Shown: one piece after another, positions 1 to 7,098 of the stretch | Layout: each line of letters opens with the position of its first letter | Position numbering within the stretch: the stretch's first letter is position 1 | Assembly: GCA_000434055.1 (NCBI GenBank) | Contig: HF999633.1 | Location: 39,805 to 56,589, forward strand | Direction of reading: 5' to 3' | Length of the DNA stretch: 16,785 nucleotides | Source of the DNA: Ruminococcus sp. CAG:488 | GTDB taxonomy: Bacteria; Bacillota; Clostridia; Oscillospirales; Acutalibacteraceae | Program-made: the position numbers and the translations under genes | The notes under the pieces: generated by a model | The model's database searches: none | Told to the model about the DNA's origin: nothing | Seen by the model: only the letters and a program-made list of their open reading frames with translations

Positions 1-1
1 C

Positions 2-682
2 GCTCTTAAGGTTCTAAGAATGAGCGTAAGTCTCGAGGATCTTATTGAAATTAAAGAAGAAAACAATGAGGATGAGAAAACTCCTGTCGACTTTGACAAG
101 GCTGAAGCTGTTGAATATTACAACAATGCGCTCAAGAAAGCTTATGCAAGCGAAGATGTAACAATAGACAAGAAAACAGATGTTAAGGTCAAGATAGATA
201 ATCTTTCTGCTTTCAAGGATCTCGCCAATTCTCTGATAGACAAGTATGCGGTTCCGACCAAAGCTACAGAAACATTTAAATCTGAACCGGAAAAGGCCGA
301 AAAGTTCCTTGTTCCGACAGCGCTTGAAGCAGACGGAGCAAAAGAGGCAAAGGTTGAGGCAACGGAGAACGGCTATAAAGTAACTATTACCCTTGTCAGC
401 GAAACAGTTGACTACAAAACAGCCCCCAAGTATAACACGCAGGCTTCTCTTCCGCTTACAGGCATTGCAGAGCTTGCCGCTCAGAACAATGTAACGGTTA
501 AATCCTCGTCATTTAACTATTCCGGCACGGTCCTCACGGCTGAAATTGATAAGGACGGAAATATCCTTTCGCTCAATCACACTATGCCGCTTAAGCTTTC
601 TGCTAAGGTAAGATACGGTCTTATGAATATCGAAGGCTCAGGCTCGGGTAAGTACACTCTTGACGCAACGTTCACTTATTGA
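2..682 (+). CDS. Partial hypothetical protein, probably the C-terminal part of a secreted or lipid-anchored protein
   Basis: The reading frame is open to the left edge, so the gene probably starts outside the window; about 226 residues are visible. An ATG at 20 has only a weak AAGG upstream and is followed by no signal peptide, so I do not favour it as the start. The visible part begins with a very acidic linker (EENNEDEKTPVD), continues with a helical stretch around EAVEYYNNALKKAY, and ends in a beta-rich region with alternating hydrophobic residues and a GSGSGKYTLDATFTY tail. Short helical segments of this kind followed by beta-rich domains are common in lipoproteins of gut Clostridia; that placement is inference. 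It is the only plus-strand gene and converges on the minus-strand array at a shared terminator. I do not recognise a function. Confidence 0.7.
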   Translation, partial: ALKVLRMSVSLEDLIEIKEENNEDEKTPVDFDKAEAVEYYNNALKKAYASEDVTIDKKTDVKVKIDNLSAFKDLANSLIDKYAVPTKATETFKSEPEKAEKFLVPTALEADGAKEAKVEATENGYKVTITLVSETVDYKTAPKYNTQASLPLTGIAELAAQNNVTVKSSSFNYSGTVLTAEIDKDGNILSLNHTMPLKLSAKVRYGLMNIEGSGSGKYTLDATFTY

Positions 683-704
683 TTCGTAAAAGCATTATAC
701 ACAT

Positions 705-743
705 AAAAAGGCGGCCGATTTAATCGGTCGCCTTTCTTTTTTT
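705..743. terminator. Bidirectional intrinsic terminator between convergent genes
   Basis: A 10-bp stem (710-719 with 723-732, one G-T pair) closes a 3-base loop and is flanked by five A on the left and TTTCTTTTTTT on the right. It can therefore end transcription of the plus-strand gene ending at 682 and, read the other way, the minus-strand array. The three loop bases 720-722 are the TAA stop codon of the acyltransferase gene, so the minus-strand stem begins inside coding sequence. Confidence 0.88.
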
Positions 744-1742
744 GAAATTCATTATAAATTTGTTAAGGTACTTCAACGGGAAGTTAAAAATATCGAGTGA
801 AACCGCAAACGTCAAAATCACACCGATAACAAGAAGTAACAAAATTCCTTCCTTGGTTCTTACAAGTGTTTTCATGTCCAAAAGTTTGTTCATAAGGACG
901 AGGAACGAATAGTGCCAAAAATAAACATTTACCGTATTTCTGCCCATGTAAGAAACAATCGGTAATTTTTTTTGCGGAACTACAACAAGAATTGCCGCAC
1001 CCATAATCAAAGTAAGTATATGTGCCAGCAACCTGTAAAGGCAACCCCAAGGCAAGATATCTTTTCTAAAAGGATTTCTTCCGCTGAAAAGGTGTTGCAG
1101 GACTTTTACATCATCGAATTTCCAAAAGCATACCACGCACCAGCATATCAGCAAAATCAGTGCCGGGGCAAAAAGATACTTCTTGTATTTTTTAATTTTC
1201 TCAATTAAGATATTCGGATCAGTCATTGTTCCGAGCCAAAAATACGGGAAGAATACCAACAGTCTTGATATACAAAGGAAATCGCCGATATTTTTAAAGT
1301 ATCCCGTAAACAATGATATCGCAAATGAAACGATCAGGACAACCGTTTTGTTTGCTTTTTTCAGTAGCCACGCAATTTCAGTGAACCATGCAAGCACAAA
1401 CATGAACCAAGGCACTCCGCCCTCATAAAAAAGTCCGAATTTCGCCTTGCCGTTTATCGCCAGATATGAGATATACAGCAATCCCTTTAACAAAAAAGCC
1501 GACGAAAGATAGAACAATATTTTTCTAAGGCAATCCTTTTCTTTATAGAACAATCCGAAAATAAAAATAAACATCGGCATATGAACTGTGTAAAGAAAAA
1601 GATTTATCGCCATGACATCTTCTCTGCCGTATGATGCAATATACCCGACAACATGACCGACAACGACAAAAAGAATCATAAGAAATTTAACGGTATCCCA
1701 ATACCAAATTCTCTCTTTCTTTATTAAATTGTTATTTTTCAT
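720..1742 (-). CDS. Acyltransferase 3 family membrane protein (fucose 4-O-acetylase-like)
   Basis: The 340-residue product is strongly hydrophobic with about ten likely membrane segments. The first segment carries the family's opening pattern, an Asp at residue 16 followed by a hydrophobic run ending in GH at 29-30 (the conserved His), and a second conserved block HMPMFIFIFG lies at 54-63. A FWHYSFLVLM segment near the C-terminus is also typical. Such proteins usually move an acetyl or other acyl group onto a sugar of a surface polysaccharide. The ATG at 1742 is chosen because AAAGGA at 1750-1755 sits 7 bases upstream; a longer frame reaching 1880 would run deep into the kinase gene. It is last in the array after the rml, glycosyltransferase and kinase genes, which suits a role in decorating a surface glycan. 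Its GC content is clearly lower than that of its neighbours, which may mean recent acquisition. The substrate cannot be told. Confidence 0.85.
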   Translation of the reverse strand: MKNNNLIKKERIWYWDTVKFLMILFVVVGHVVGYIASYGREDVMAINLFLYTVHMPMFIFIFGLFYKEKDCLRKILFYLSSAFLLKGLLYISYLAINGKAKFGLFYEGGVPWFMFVLAWFTEIAWLLKKANKTVVLIVSFAISLFTGYFKNIGDFLCISRLLVFFPYFWLGTMTDPNILIEKIKKYKKYLFAPALILLICWCVVCFWKFDDVKVLQHLFSGRNPFRKDILPWGCLYRLLAHILTLIMGAAILVVVPQKKLPIVSYMGRNTVNVYFWHYSFLVLMNKLLDMKTLVRTKEGILLLLVIGVILTFAVSLDIFNFPLKYLNKFIMNFKKRKATD

Positions 1743-1749
1743 TTTATAA

Positions 1750-1755
1750 TCCTTT
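1750..1755 (-). promoter_or_regulatory. Ribosome-binding site fixing the acyltransferase start
   Basis: AAAGGA on the minus strand lies 7 bases before the ATG at 1742 and just downstream of the kinase stop codon. It supports the 340-residue form over the longer reading frame. Confidence 0.75.
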
Positions 1756-1773
1756 ATTTTTGAGCAGTTCGGC

Positions 1774-2670
1774 TCATTTGATATCGGAATAGAATTCCTC
1801 AATATACTTGTCAACATCGGCTCTCGTTCCCTTATACGGTCCGGGAATTTCCATCTTGTTGGAAACCGTTGCCGTTGCATAAAGAAGCGAATCCTTCATG
1901 GAATGATGAAGTCTTTCTGTCATGTAAGCCGCAAACGTCGTATCACCGCGGCCTGTACGTCCGCTGAGATTTCTTGCACGAATCGGACATGAGCAGAATT
2001 CCTTACCGTCATATGCAATAACCTCTGTGTTATGAGTGATAACAACCTCTTTTGCGCCCCATGTATGGAGGAGCTTTGCCGCCTCGTATCTGTCGGTGAG
2101 ACCTGTAAGAATCTCCGCTTCGGCGGCGTCTGTCTTGAGATACTCGATATACGGAAGAACCTCTTTTTTCTCCTTCCAATCCTCGAAAAACATTGTATGA
2201 TCCTCAAGATTAACATGGCGGAGAAGAGCCTGAACGTCAACGGCAACCTTGCCCCTCTTGGAAGCTTCAATAATCATCTCGTTTGTGAAATCGCCGTAGA
2301 GCAAACCTGCAAAGTGATAAATATCCGCTTCAACATCCTCGGGGATATCATCAATCGTGAACGGAGTACCTACACTTATGCACATACACTTTCTGCGTTC
2401 CTTGTCGGCCGTGAAATACTGATTATCCATAGTGCATGACGACTCGGACATGATGCAATATATATCCTCTTTCGGAATCGTAAAATATGTAAGTCTCTCG
2501 CTGTCGTTGGGATTTATCTTTGTCAAAGCGGCAACCTTGTGCCCGAGAGCATATGCGGACGCCGAGGAATAAATAACCGCTCCGCCGATTGCAAGAGTTT
2601 CATTTCCGAGGTAATCGGTATCATGATCCATTGTGATATGACCGATAATAAGTGATTCGTAATGCTTCAT
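1774..2670 (-). CDS. PfkB-family sugar kinase (ribokinase-like)
   Basis: The 298-residue protein has the PfkB fold signatures: a GGA motif at 29-31 followed by SSASAYALGHKVAALTKI, as in the sugar-binding N-terminal region, and a C-terminal GRTGRGDTTFAAYM motif at 237-250, where Asp243 is the expected catalytic base next to the anion hole. Most PfkB kinases have GAGD here. GRGD appears, to my memory, in a subgroup of clostridial and archaeal members, so I do not read it as a defect. The enzyme should phosphorylate a sugar or nucleoside with ATP in the cytoplasm; the substrate is unknown. Its start codon overlaps the glycosyltransferase stop (TAATG), and AAAGGAG precedes it, so translation is probably coupled. 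A sugar kinase here could feed a precursor into the surface-sugar pathway, but that is inferred only from position. Confidence 0.85.
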   Translation of the reverse strand: MKHYESLIIGHITMDHDTDYLGNETLAIGGAVIYSSASAYALGHKVAALTKINPNDSERLTYFTIPKEDIYCIMSESSCTMDNQYFTADKERRKCMCISVGTPFTIDDIPEDVEADIYHFAGLLYGDFTNEMIIEASKRGKVAVDVQALLRHVNLEDHTMFFEDWKEKKEVLPYIEYLKTDAAEAEILTGLTDRYEAAKLLHTWGAKEVVITHNTEVIAYDGKEFCSCPIRARNLSGRTGRGDTTFAAYMTERLHHSMKDSLLYATATVSNKMEIPGPYKGTRADVDKYIEEFYSDIK

Positions 2671-3617
2671 TATTCTGCTCCTTTGTTTTTATCTTCGTAA
2701 TTCAGTATTTCTTTTGCTATATATATCGGTCTTTCCTTGACCTGAAGATAGGTTCTTGCAAGGTATTCGCCGATTATGCCGAGGAAAAGAGAATTGAGTC
2801 CGCCGAGGAAAAGCAGAATCGTTATAATTGCGATCGTACCTGTGATCTCGCCGACTACGGCTCCGACGATCAAAGCGATTATGAGATAAAGCAGAGAAAT
2901 CCCCATAAGACCTACACCTGCATATGATGCCGCCTTGAGCGGAATTGTAGAATAGCCGACAATGCCTTCGATTGCATATCTAAAAAGCTTCATGAACGAC
3001 CATTTTGACGTACCTGCCGCCCTCTCCTGCACCTCATAGGGAATATACTTTGTGTTATAGCCGACAAAGGAGAAAATACCCTTTGAGAAGCGGCTGTATT
3101 CCGACATATCGAGAACGGAGTCAAGCATCTGACGGCGCATAAGTCTGAAATCGCTTGCTCCGGGATAAAGCTCAACATCCGAGAGCTTGTTGATTATCTC
3201 GTAGAACTTATCCTTGAAGAAAATCAAAAGCTTACTCTCCTTACGCTCTCCCTGATAAGCGGCGACACAGTCAATATCCGCATTTTCATCAAGAATTTGC
3301 TTCATCTCGAGCACAACCTCGGGGCGCTGCTGAAGATCGGCGTCAATAACGCAGGTATAGTCTCCGCTCGACTGCTTCAAGCCGGCATAAATAGCCGCTT
3401 CCTTGCCGAAGTTACGCGAGAAATTGACAACCTTGACATTATCTGCCTTTTCGTATATAGCTCTGAGTATCTGCGGTGTTTTGTCACGGCTTCCGTCGTT
3501 TACAAACACCAGTTCATAATCCTCAACCTTGTCCTTAAAAACACGTGTAACCTCCGAATAAAATTCAATTACACTTTCTTCCTCATTAAAGCAAGGAACA
3601 ACAAGAGTTAATTTCAT
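2670..3617 (-). CDS. Family 2 glycosyltransferase with two C-terminal membrane helices (GtrB/DPM1-like)
   Basis: The N-terminal GT-A domain is clear: VVPCFNEEES at 6-15, VNDGSRDKT at 39-47, NFSRNFGKEAA at 65-75 and the metal-binding DAD at 92-94 followed by LQQRPE. After RAAGTSKWSF at 199-208 come two membrane helices at roughly 230-256 and 259-285, then a short basic tail. This layout matches polyprenyl-phosphate glycosyltransferases such as GtrB, CsbB and ArnC, which load glucose or another sugar onto undecaprenyl phosphate on the inner face of the membrane. The 315-residue length is normal for the group. The start is preceded by GGGTGA and lies inside the last 32 bases of rmlD. No small GtrA-type flippase or GtrC-type transferase is seen nearby, so the later steps must be encoded elsewhere. 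Confidence 0.9.
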   Translation of the reverse strand: MKLTLVVPCFNEEESVIEFYSEVTRVFKDKVEDYELVFVNDGSRDKTPQILRAIYEKADNVKVVNFSRNFGKEAAIYAGLKQSSGDYTCVIDADLQQRPEVVLEMKQILDENADIDCVAAYQGERKESKLLIFFKDKFYEIINKLSDVELYPGASDFRLMRRQMLDSVLDMSEYSRFSKGIFSFVGYNTKYIPYEVQERAAGTSKWSFMKLFRYAIEGIVGYSTIPLKAASYAGVGLMGISLLYLIIALIVGAVVGEITGTIAIITILLFLGGLNSLFLGIIGEYLARTYLQVKERPIYIAKEILNYEDKNKGAE

Positions 3618-4464
3618 TTAATTCACCCAATTCTTTTAAAAATCTGTTTAAAGCGTCCTGCCATGTCGGCAGCCGTTTGATTCCTGCGTCATCAAGACAT
3701 TTTTTGCTCATTCTTGAGTTGTGCGGTCTTTCGGCTTTCACCGGATATTCGCTTGAAGCAACAGGATTGATCTTTGCCTTTCTTCCTCCGAGCTTCATTA
3801 TTTCAGCCGCAAACTCCGCCCATGAGCAGTAGTTTTCGTTTGTGCCGTGATATATTCCGTACTTATCCGTCACAATGAGGTCATAAATAAGCCTTGCGAG
3901 ATCGGGAGTGTAGGTCGGTGAACCGATTTGGTCACAGACCACATTCAACTCGTCCTTTTCACTTCCCAGTCTGAGCATCGTTTTAACAAAATTGTTTCCG
4001 TTTATGCCGAACACCCATGAGGTTCTCACAATAAAAAATCGGTCGAGATGCCTCATAACCGCCTTTTCGCCGTCAAGCTTAGTTCTGCCGTAAACATTCT
4101 TCGGGTCGGTCGGGTCGGTCGTCTCAAACGGTTTTTCGCCGGCTCCGCCGTAAACGTAATCCGTGCTGACATAGAGCATTCTTGCACCGAGCCTTTCGCA
4201 GGCAATGGCTATATTCTCTGTTCCGTCAACATTAACTTTACGGCAGTTCTCCTCATCATCCTCCGCCCTGTCCACTGCCGTATATGCGGCGCAATGAACA
4301 ACGGCATCGGGAGCGTAGCCACAGATATAATCAACCGTTTCTTCACGGTTTGTTATATCAAAATCCTCCCTGTCAACTCCCTTGCACTCAATTGAGCGTG
4401 AGTTCAACTCCTTGATAACATCAAAGCCGAGCTGACCGTTATATCCTGTTACAAGAATTTTCAT
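3586..4464 (-). CDS. rmlD: dTDP-4-dehydrorhamnose reductase
   Basis: This short-chain dehydrogenase/reductase makes the last step to dTDP-L-rhamnose, reducing the 4-keto sugar with NAD(P)H. Visible motifs are the nucleotide-binding GYNGQLG at 7-13, HCAAYTAVD at 57-65, STDYVY at 100-105, the catalytic YGRTK at 125-129, RTSWVFG at 147-153 and CDQIGSPTYT at 178-187. The length of 292 residues is typical. GAGGA overlapping the rmlC stop codon, 9 bases before the ATG, shows close coupling to rmlC. The last 10 or so residues (NEINSCCSLL) come from reading past the start of the following glycosyltransferase and are unlikely to be conserved. Motif evidence is strong. Confidence 0.95.
   Translation of the reverse strand: MKILVTGYNGQLGFDVIKELNSRSIECKGVDREDFDITNREETVDYICGYAPDAVVHCAAYTAVDRAEDDEENCRKVNVDGTENIAIACERLGARMLYVSTDYVYGGAGEKPFETTDPTDPKNVYGRTKLDGEKAVMRHLDRFFIVRTSWVFGINGNNFVKTMLRLGSEKDELNVVCDQIGSPTYTPDLARLIYDLIVTDKYGIYHGTNENYCSWAEFAAEIMKLGGRKAKINPVASSEYPVKAERPHNSRMSKKCLDDAGIKRLPTWQDALNRFLKELGELNEINSCCSLL
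4101..4121. repeat. Short 9-bp tandem duplication inside rmlD
   Basis: The unit CGGGTCGGT occurs twice in a row (4102-4110 and 4111-4119), and the period extends over 21 bases. In the protein it gives TDPTDP just before the catalytic NVYGRTK block. It keeps the frame and may simply reflect codon choice for a repeated tripeptide. Confidence 0.6.
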
Positions 4465-4473
4465 GTTCTGTCC

Positions 4474-5091
4474 TCAAAAATCAAAGCTTACGTCGCTGTC
4501 CTTGAGAAGCGGAGCGGAAATATCCTTCTTTGAAAGAATAGGATTATCAATTCCCCATTCAACGCCTATCTCGGGATCGTTGAACTTAACGCTTCTGTCG
4601 TCCTCCGGACAATAGAATTCATCAACCTTGTACATAACCTCAACGTCGTCCGTCAGCGTAACAAAGCCGTGCAGACAGCCCTTGGGAATAAAAAAGGATT
4701 TCTTGTTCTCTCCCGAAAGGATAACCGACGTCCACTTCATGTAAGTCGGCGAGCCTTTTCTGATATCAACTGCAACGTCCATAATTTCGCCGTGCACGCA
4801 GGTAAGCAGCTTACTCTGAGCGGTCGGGTTGACCTGACAGTGCAAGCCTCTGAGCGTACCTTTCTCGGCAGAAAACGACCTGTTATCCTGAATAAAATCA
4901 ACATCTATACCAACCTCGGCGAGCTTACGTTTGGAATAAGACTCCATAAACCAGCCTCTGTTATCGCCGAAAACATCGGGCTCGATTACCATTGCACCCG
5001 TTACTTCTGTTTCATATGCTTTCAAATATGTCAGTCCTTTTCTTTTAGCAAATTTGTGCGATATCGCCTTTACATCTTTTCCGTTGAACAC
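4474..5091 (-). CDS. rmlC: dTDP-4-dehydrorhamnose 3,5-epimerase
   Basis: RmlC epimerises the 4-keto-6-deoxy sugar at C3 and C5 before RmlD reduces it. The cupin-like core is easily seen: FGDNRGWFMESY at 41-52, QDNRSFS at 68-74, LRGLHCQ at 80-86 with the catalytic His at 84, and FIPKGCLHGF at 134-143. The start is a GTG at 5091, chosen because AGGAG lies 5 bases upstream; no ATG upstream in frame is usable. This gives 205 residues, with a basic N-terminal stretch of about 20 residues (KDVKAISHKFAKRKG) ahead of the usual start of the family. The first 22 bases overlap the end of rmlA, suggesting coupled translation. An alternative is a later start, but no good ribosome-binding site was found for one. 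Confidence 0.93.
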   Translation of the reverse strand: MFNGKDVKAISHKFAKRKGLTYLKAYETEVTGAMVIEPDVFGDNRGWFMESYSKRKLAEVGIDVDFIQDNRSFSAEKGTLRGLHCQVNPTAQSKLLTCVHGEIMDVAVDIRKGSPTYMKWTSVILSGENKKSFFIPKGCLHGFVTLTDDVEVMYKVDEFYCPEDDRSVKFNDPEIGVEWGIDNPILSKKDISAPLLKDSDVSFDF

Positions 5092-6017
5092 GGTGGCTCC
5101 TGCTCCGTGCCCCAGCGAGGACGTTCGCCCTGCTTATCGGAATACATGATCTTGCCCTCGGCAACTCTCATAAGATGCTGACCGTAAGGCGATTTGCCAT
5201 ACTGCTGCGCGGATTCGATAAGAGTTTTCTTTGAAATCCAGCGCATGTTATATGCGATCTCCTCGGGCGCGGAAATCTGAATACCCTGGAGCTTTTCTAT
5301 CGTCCTGATGAAATTCGCCGCTTCCATAAGGTTATCGACCGTTCCTGTGTCGAGCCATGCGAAGCCTCTGCCCATGAGCTTGATATCAAGATCGCCGTTG
5401 TCAAGATAAATCTGGTTGATATCCGTTATCTCGAGCTCTCCTCTTTCAGACGGTTTAAGGCTCTTGGCATACTCAACAACCCTGTTGTCGTAGAAATAGA
5501 GTCCCGTAATTGCATAATTCGACTTTGGCTCCTTCGGCTTCTCGACAATTCTCTTTGGCTTGCCCTTTCTGTCAAATTCAACAACACCGAAGGCCTCCGG
5601 ATTGTCGACATAGTAACCGAAAACAGTTGCTCTGTCCTTGTTGAGAGCGGCCTGCCTGAGCATATGACCGAAGCCGCTGCCATAGAAAATGTTATCGCCG
5701 AGAACCATCGCAACGCTGTCCTTGCCGATGAACTTTTCACCGATAATGAACGCCTGAGCGAGACCCTCGGGTCTCTCCTGAACGGCATATGAGAGCTTCA
5801 AACCGAACTGATGACCCGTTCCGAGAAGTCTTTCGAATTTCGGCGTGTCGTCCGGTGTTGAAATGATGAGAATTTCCCTGATGCCCGCAAGCATGAGAGT
5901 TGAAAGCGGATAATAAATCATCGGTTTGTCATAAACCGGTAAAAGCTGCTTACTGGTAACCATTGTCAAGGGGTAAAGGCGGGTTCCCGAACCGCCTGCA
6001 AGTATGATTCCTTTCAT
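5070..6017 (-). CDS. rmlA: Glucose-1-phosphate thymidylyltransferase
   Basis: RmlA joins dTTP and glucose 1-phosphate to give dTDP-glucose, the first step toward dTDP-rhamnose. Motifs are GGSGTRL at 8-14, SKQLLPVYDKPM at 22-33, QERPEGLAQA at 80-89, LGDNIFYG at 106-113, a later EKPKEPKSNYAITGLYFYDN block and GFAWLDTGT. A very good GGAGG site precedes the ATG. At 315 residues it is about 25 longer than most relatives; the extra C-terminal stretch (ending EQEPPCSTEKM) is encoded where the rmlC ribosome-binding site and start lie, so it may exist mainly to keep the genes coupled. It heads the sugar-nucleotide block directly after the fumarase beta gene. Function is clear from the motifs. Confidence 0.96.
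   Translation of the reverse strand: MKGIILAGGSGTRLYPLTMVTSKQLLPVYDKPMIYYPLSTLMLAGIREILIISTPDDTPKFERLLGTGHQFGLKLSYAVQERPEGLAQAFIIGEKFIGKDSVAMVLGDNIFYGSGFGHMLRQAALNKDRATVFGYYVDNPEAFGVVEFDRKGKPKRIVEKPKEPKSNYAITGLYFYDNRVVEYAKSLKPSERGELEITDINQIYLDNGDLDIKLMGRGFAWLDTGTVDNLMEAANFIRTIEKLQGIQISAPEEIAYNMRWISKKTLIESAQQYGKSPYGQHLMRVAEGKIMYSDKQGERPRWGTEQEPPCSTEKM
5097..5101 (-). promoter_or_regulatory. Ribosome-binding site fixing the GTG start of rmlC
   Basis: AGGAG on the minus strand is 5 bases before the GTG at 5091 and lies inside the last codons of rmlA. It is the reason for choosing the non-ATG start. Confidence 0.7.
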
Positions 6018-6046
6018 TACTTTTAACCTCCGTAATTATGTATCAA

Positions 6047-6583
6047 TTATTCGTGTTTTTTAAAAAGACTTCCCGAATGGCAGTCAATTCCGACTATCAG
6101 CGGAAATTTATCGAGTACGATTCTCTTGACCGATTCACAGCCAAGATCAAAAAATGCGATTTCTTTACATTCCTTAACGCATTTTGCGGCAAGTGCACCG
6201 GCGCCGCCGACAGCGCAGAGATAAACGGCATTGTTCCTGACAATTGCATCGCAAACTTCCCTGTCTCTGCCGCCCTTTCCTATCATCGCCGCCAATCCCT
6301 TATCGAGCAGCAACGGAGCAAAAGGATCCATTCTGCCAGATGTAGTCGGTCCGCATGAGCCTATCGGCAGTCCCTGCGGCGCAGGCGTAGGACCTGCGTA
6401 ATAAATGCACGCTCCGTCAAGGACAAACGGCAGCTCGCCGCCCTCCTCGATGAGCTTGACTATTCTTTTATGTGCTGCGTCTCTCGAGGTATAAACCACT
6501 CCCGAAAGGATGACCCTGTCCCCGGCGTGAAGCTCCTTTGCCCTCTCCTTGAGCTCGGACGCATCTAAAACATATTCTGCCAT
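6047..6583 (-). CDS. Class I fumarate hydratase beta subunit (Fe-S hydro-lyase C-terminal domain), without its alpha partner
   Basis: The 178-residue protein matches the beta part of two-subunit iron-sulfur fumarases and tartrate dehydratases. Seen motifs are TSRDAAHKR at 32-40, YYAGPTPAP at 61-69, GPTTSGRMDP at 78-87, MIGKGG at 100-105 and GIDCHS near the C-terminus. The beta subunit supplies part of the substrate pocket, while the alpha subunit carries the cysteines for the [4Fe-4S] cluster. The alpha gene normally lies immediately upstream; here the upstream neighbour is a coiled-coil protein whose stop overlaps this start (TAATG). The protein could pair with an alpha subunit encoded elsewhere, act on another hydroxy acid, or have drifted to a new role. 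Fumarase and tartrate dehydratase betas cannot be told apart from this sequence. Confidence 0.9.
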   Translation of the reverse strand: MAEYVLDASELKERAKELHAGDRVILSGVVYTSRDAAHKRIVKLIEEGGELPFVLDGACIYYAGPTPAPQGLPIGSCGPTTSGRMDPFAPLLLDKGLAAMIGKGGRDREVCDAIVRNNAVYLCAVGGAGALAAKCVKECKEIAFFDLGCESVKRIVLDKFPLIVGIDCHSGSLFKKHE

Positions 6584-7068
6584 TAACTCAACTCCCGAAT
6601 AAGCTGTTGAAGCAATTTTTCCGCTTCTTGCGGATCGGTTTTTACCTTATCAAGCTTTTTTGCCGCCTTTTTTATCTGCGACTGTGCGTTCTTTTTAAGC
6701 TTCGCCGCAGCAGCTTCGGCAGACTCAACCAGCTTATCGCATCGCTCTATGGTTTCCTGTGCCGCTTTTTTATCGGCGGATTCCTCAAGCTGTTTTTCGA
6801 GCATCTCATATTTTGCTCTCATTTTCTTAGCGTTTTCCTCGGCCTCGGAGCACTTCATATTAAGCTCTTCAATTTTCTTTTCTGCTTTTTCGGACCTTTC
6901 TTTCAGCTCGTTTTTTTCTTCGGTAAGAGTTTTTACGAGCCTATCCTTATCCGAAATAATATTTTTATATTCCTGCTGAGTTTTTTTCAACTGCTGAATA
7001 TAGTTTATTACGGACTGACGGTCAAATCCGCCGAAGGGAGTTTTTTTGAAAAGAACCTCTTCTTTCAT
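6583..7068 (-). CDS. Divergent DivIVA/GpsB-like coiled-coil protein
   Basis: The 161-residue protein opens with FKKTPFGGFDRQSVINYIQQL at 7-27, which resembles the membrane-binding start of DivIVA and GpsB (a glycine-aromatic turn followed by an acidic-V-x-x-[FY]-[LI] helix). Residues about 25-115 are a charged Lys/Glu-rich coiled coil, and a further basic helical region follows (AAAAKLKKNAQSQIKKAAKKLDK). There is no membrane segment or signal peptide, so it should be cytoplasmic, perhaps attached to curved membrane or to the neighbouring single-pass membrane protein. An AAAGGA about 11 bases before the ATG is a modest ribosome-binding site. It lies between the unknown 689-residue protein and the fumarase beta gene, overlapping the latter by one base. 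The DivIVA relation rests on a short motif, so it is a good guess rather than certain. Confidence 0.75.
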   Translation of the reverse strand: MKEEVLFKKTPFGGFDRQSVINYIQQLKKTQQEYKNIISDKDRLVKTLTEEKNELKERSEKAEKKIEELNMKCSEAEENAKKMRAKYEMLEKQLEESADKKAAQETIERCDKLVESAEAAAAKLKKNAQSQIKKAAKKLDKVKTDPQEAEKLLQQLIRELS

Positions 7069-7098
7069 TCTGTAATCATTCCTTTCACGATTACGTAT

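Noticed and set aside
1743..1880. Longer N-terminus for the acyltransferase
   Set aside because: It overlaps the kinase gene by over 100 bases, adds no family-like sequence, and a good ribosome-binding site supports the ATG at 1742.
1774..2009. GRGD in place of GAGD in the PfkB kinase read as a broken active site
   Set aside because: The catalytic Asp is kept and I recall the same GRTGRGD pattern in a natural subgroup of the family, so it is not evidence of decay.
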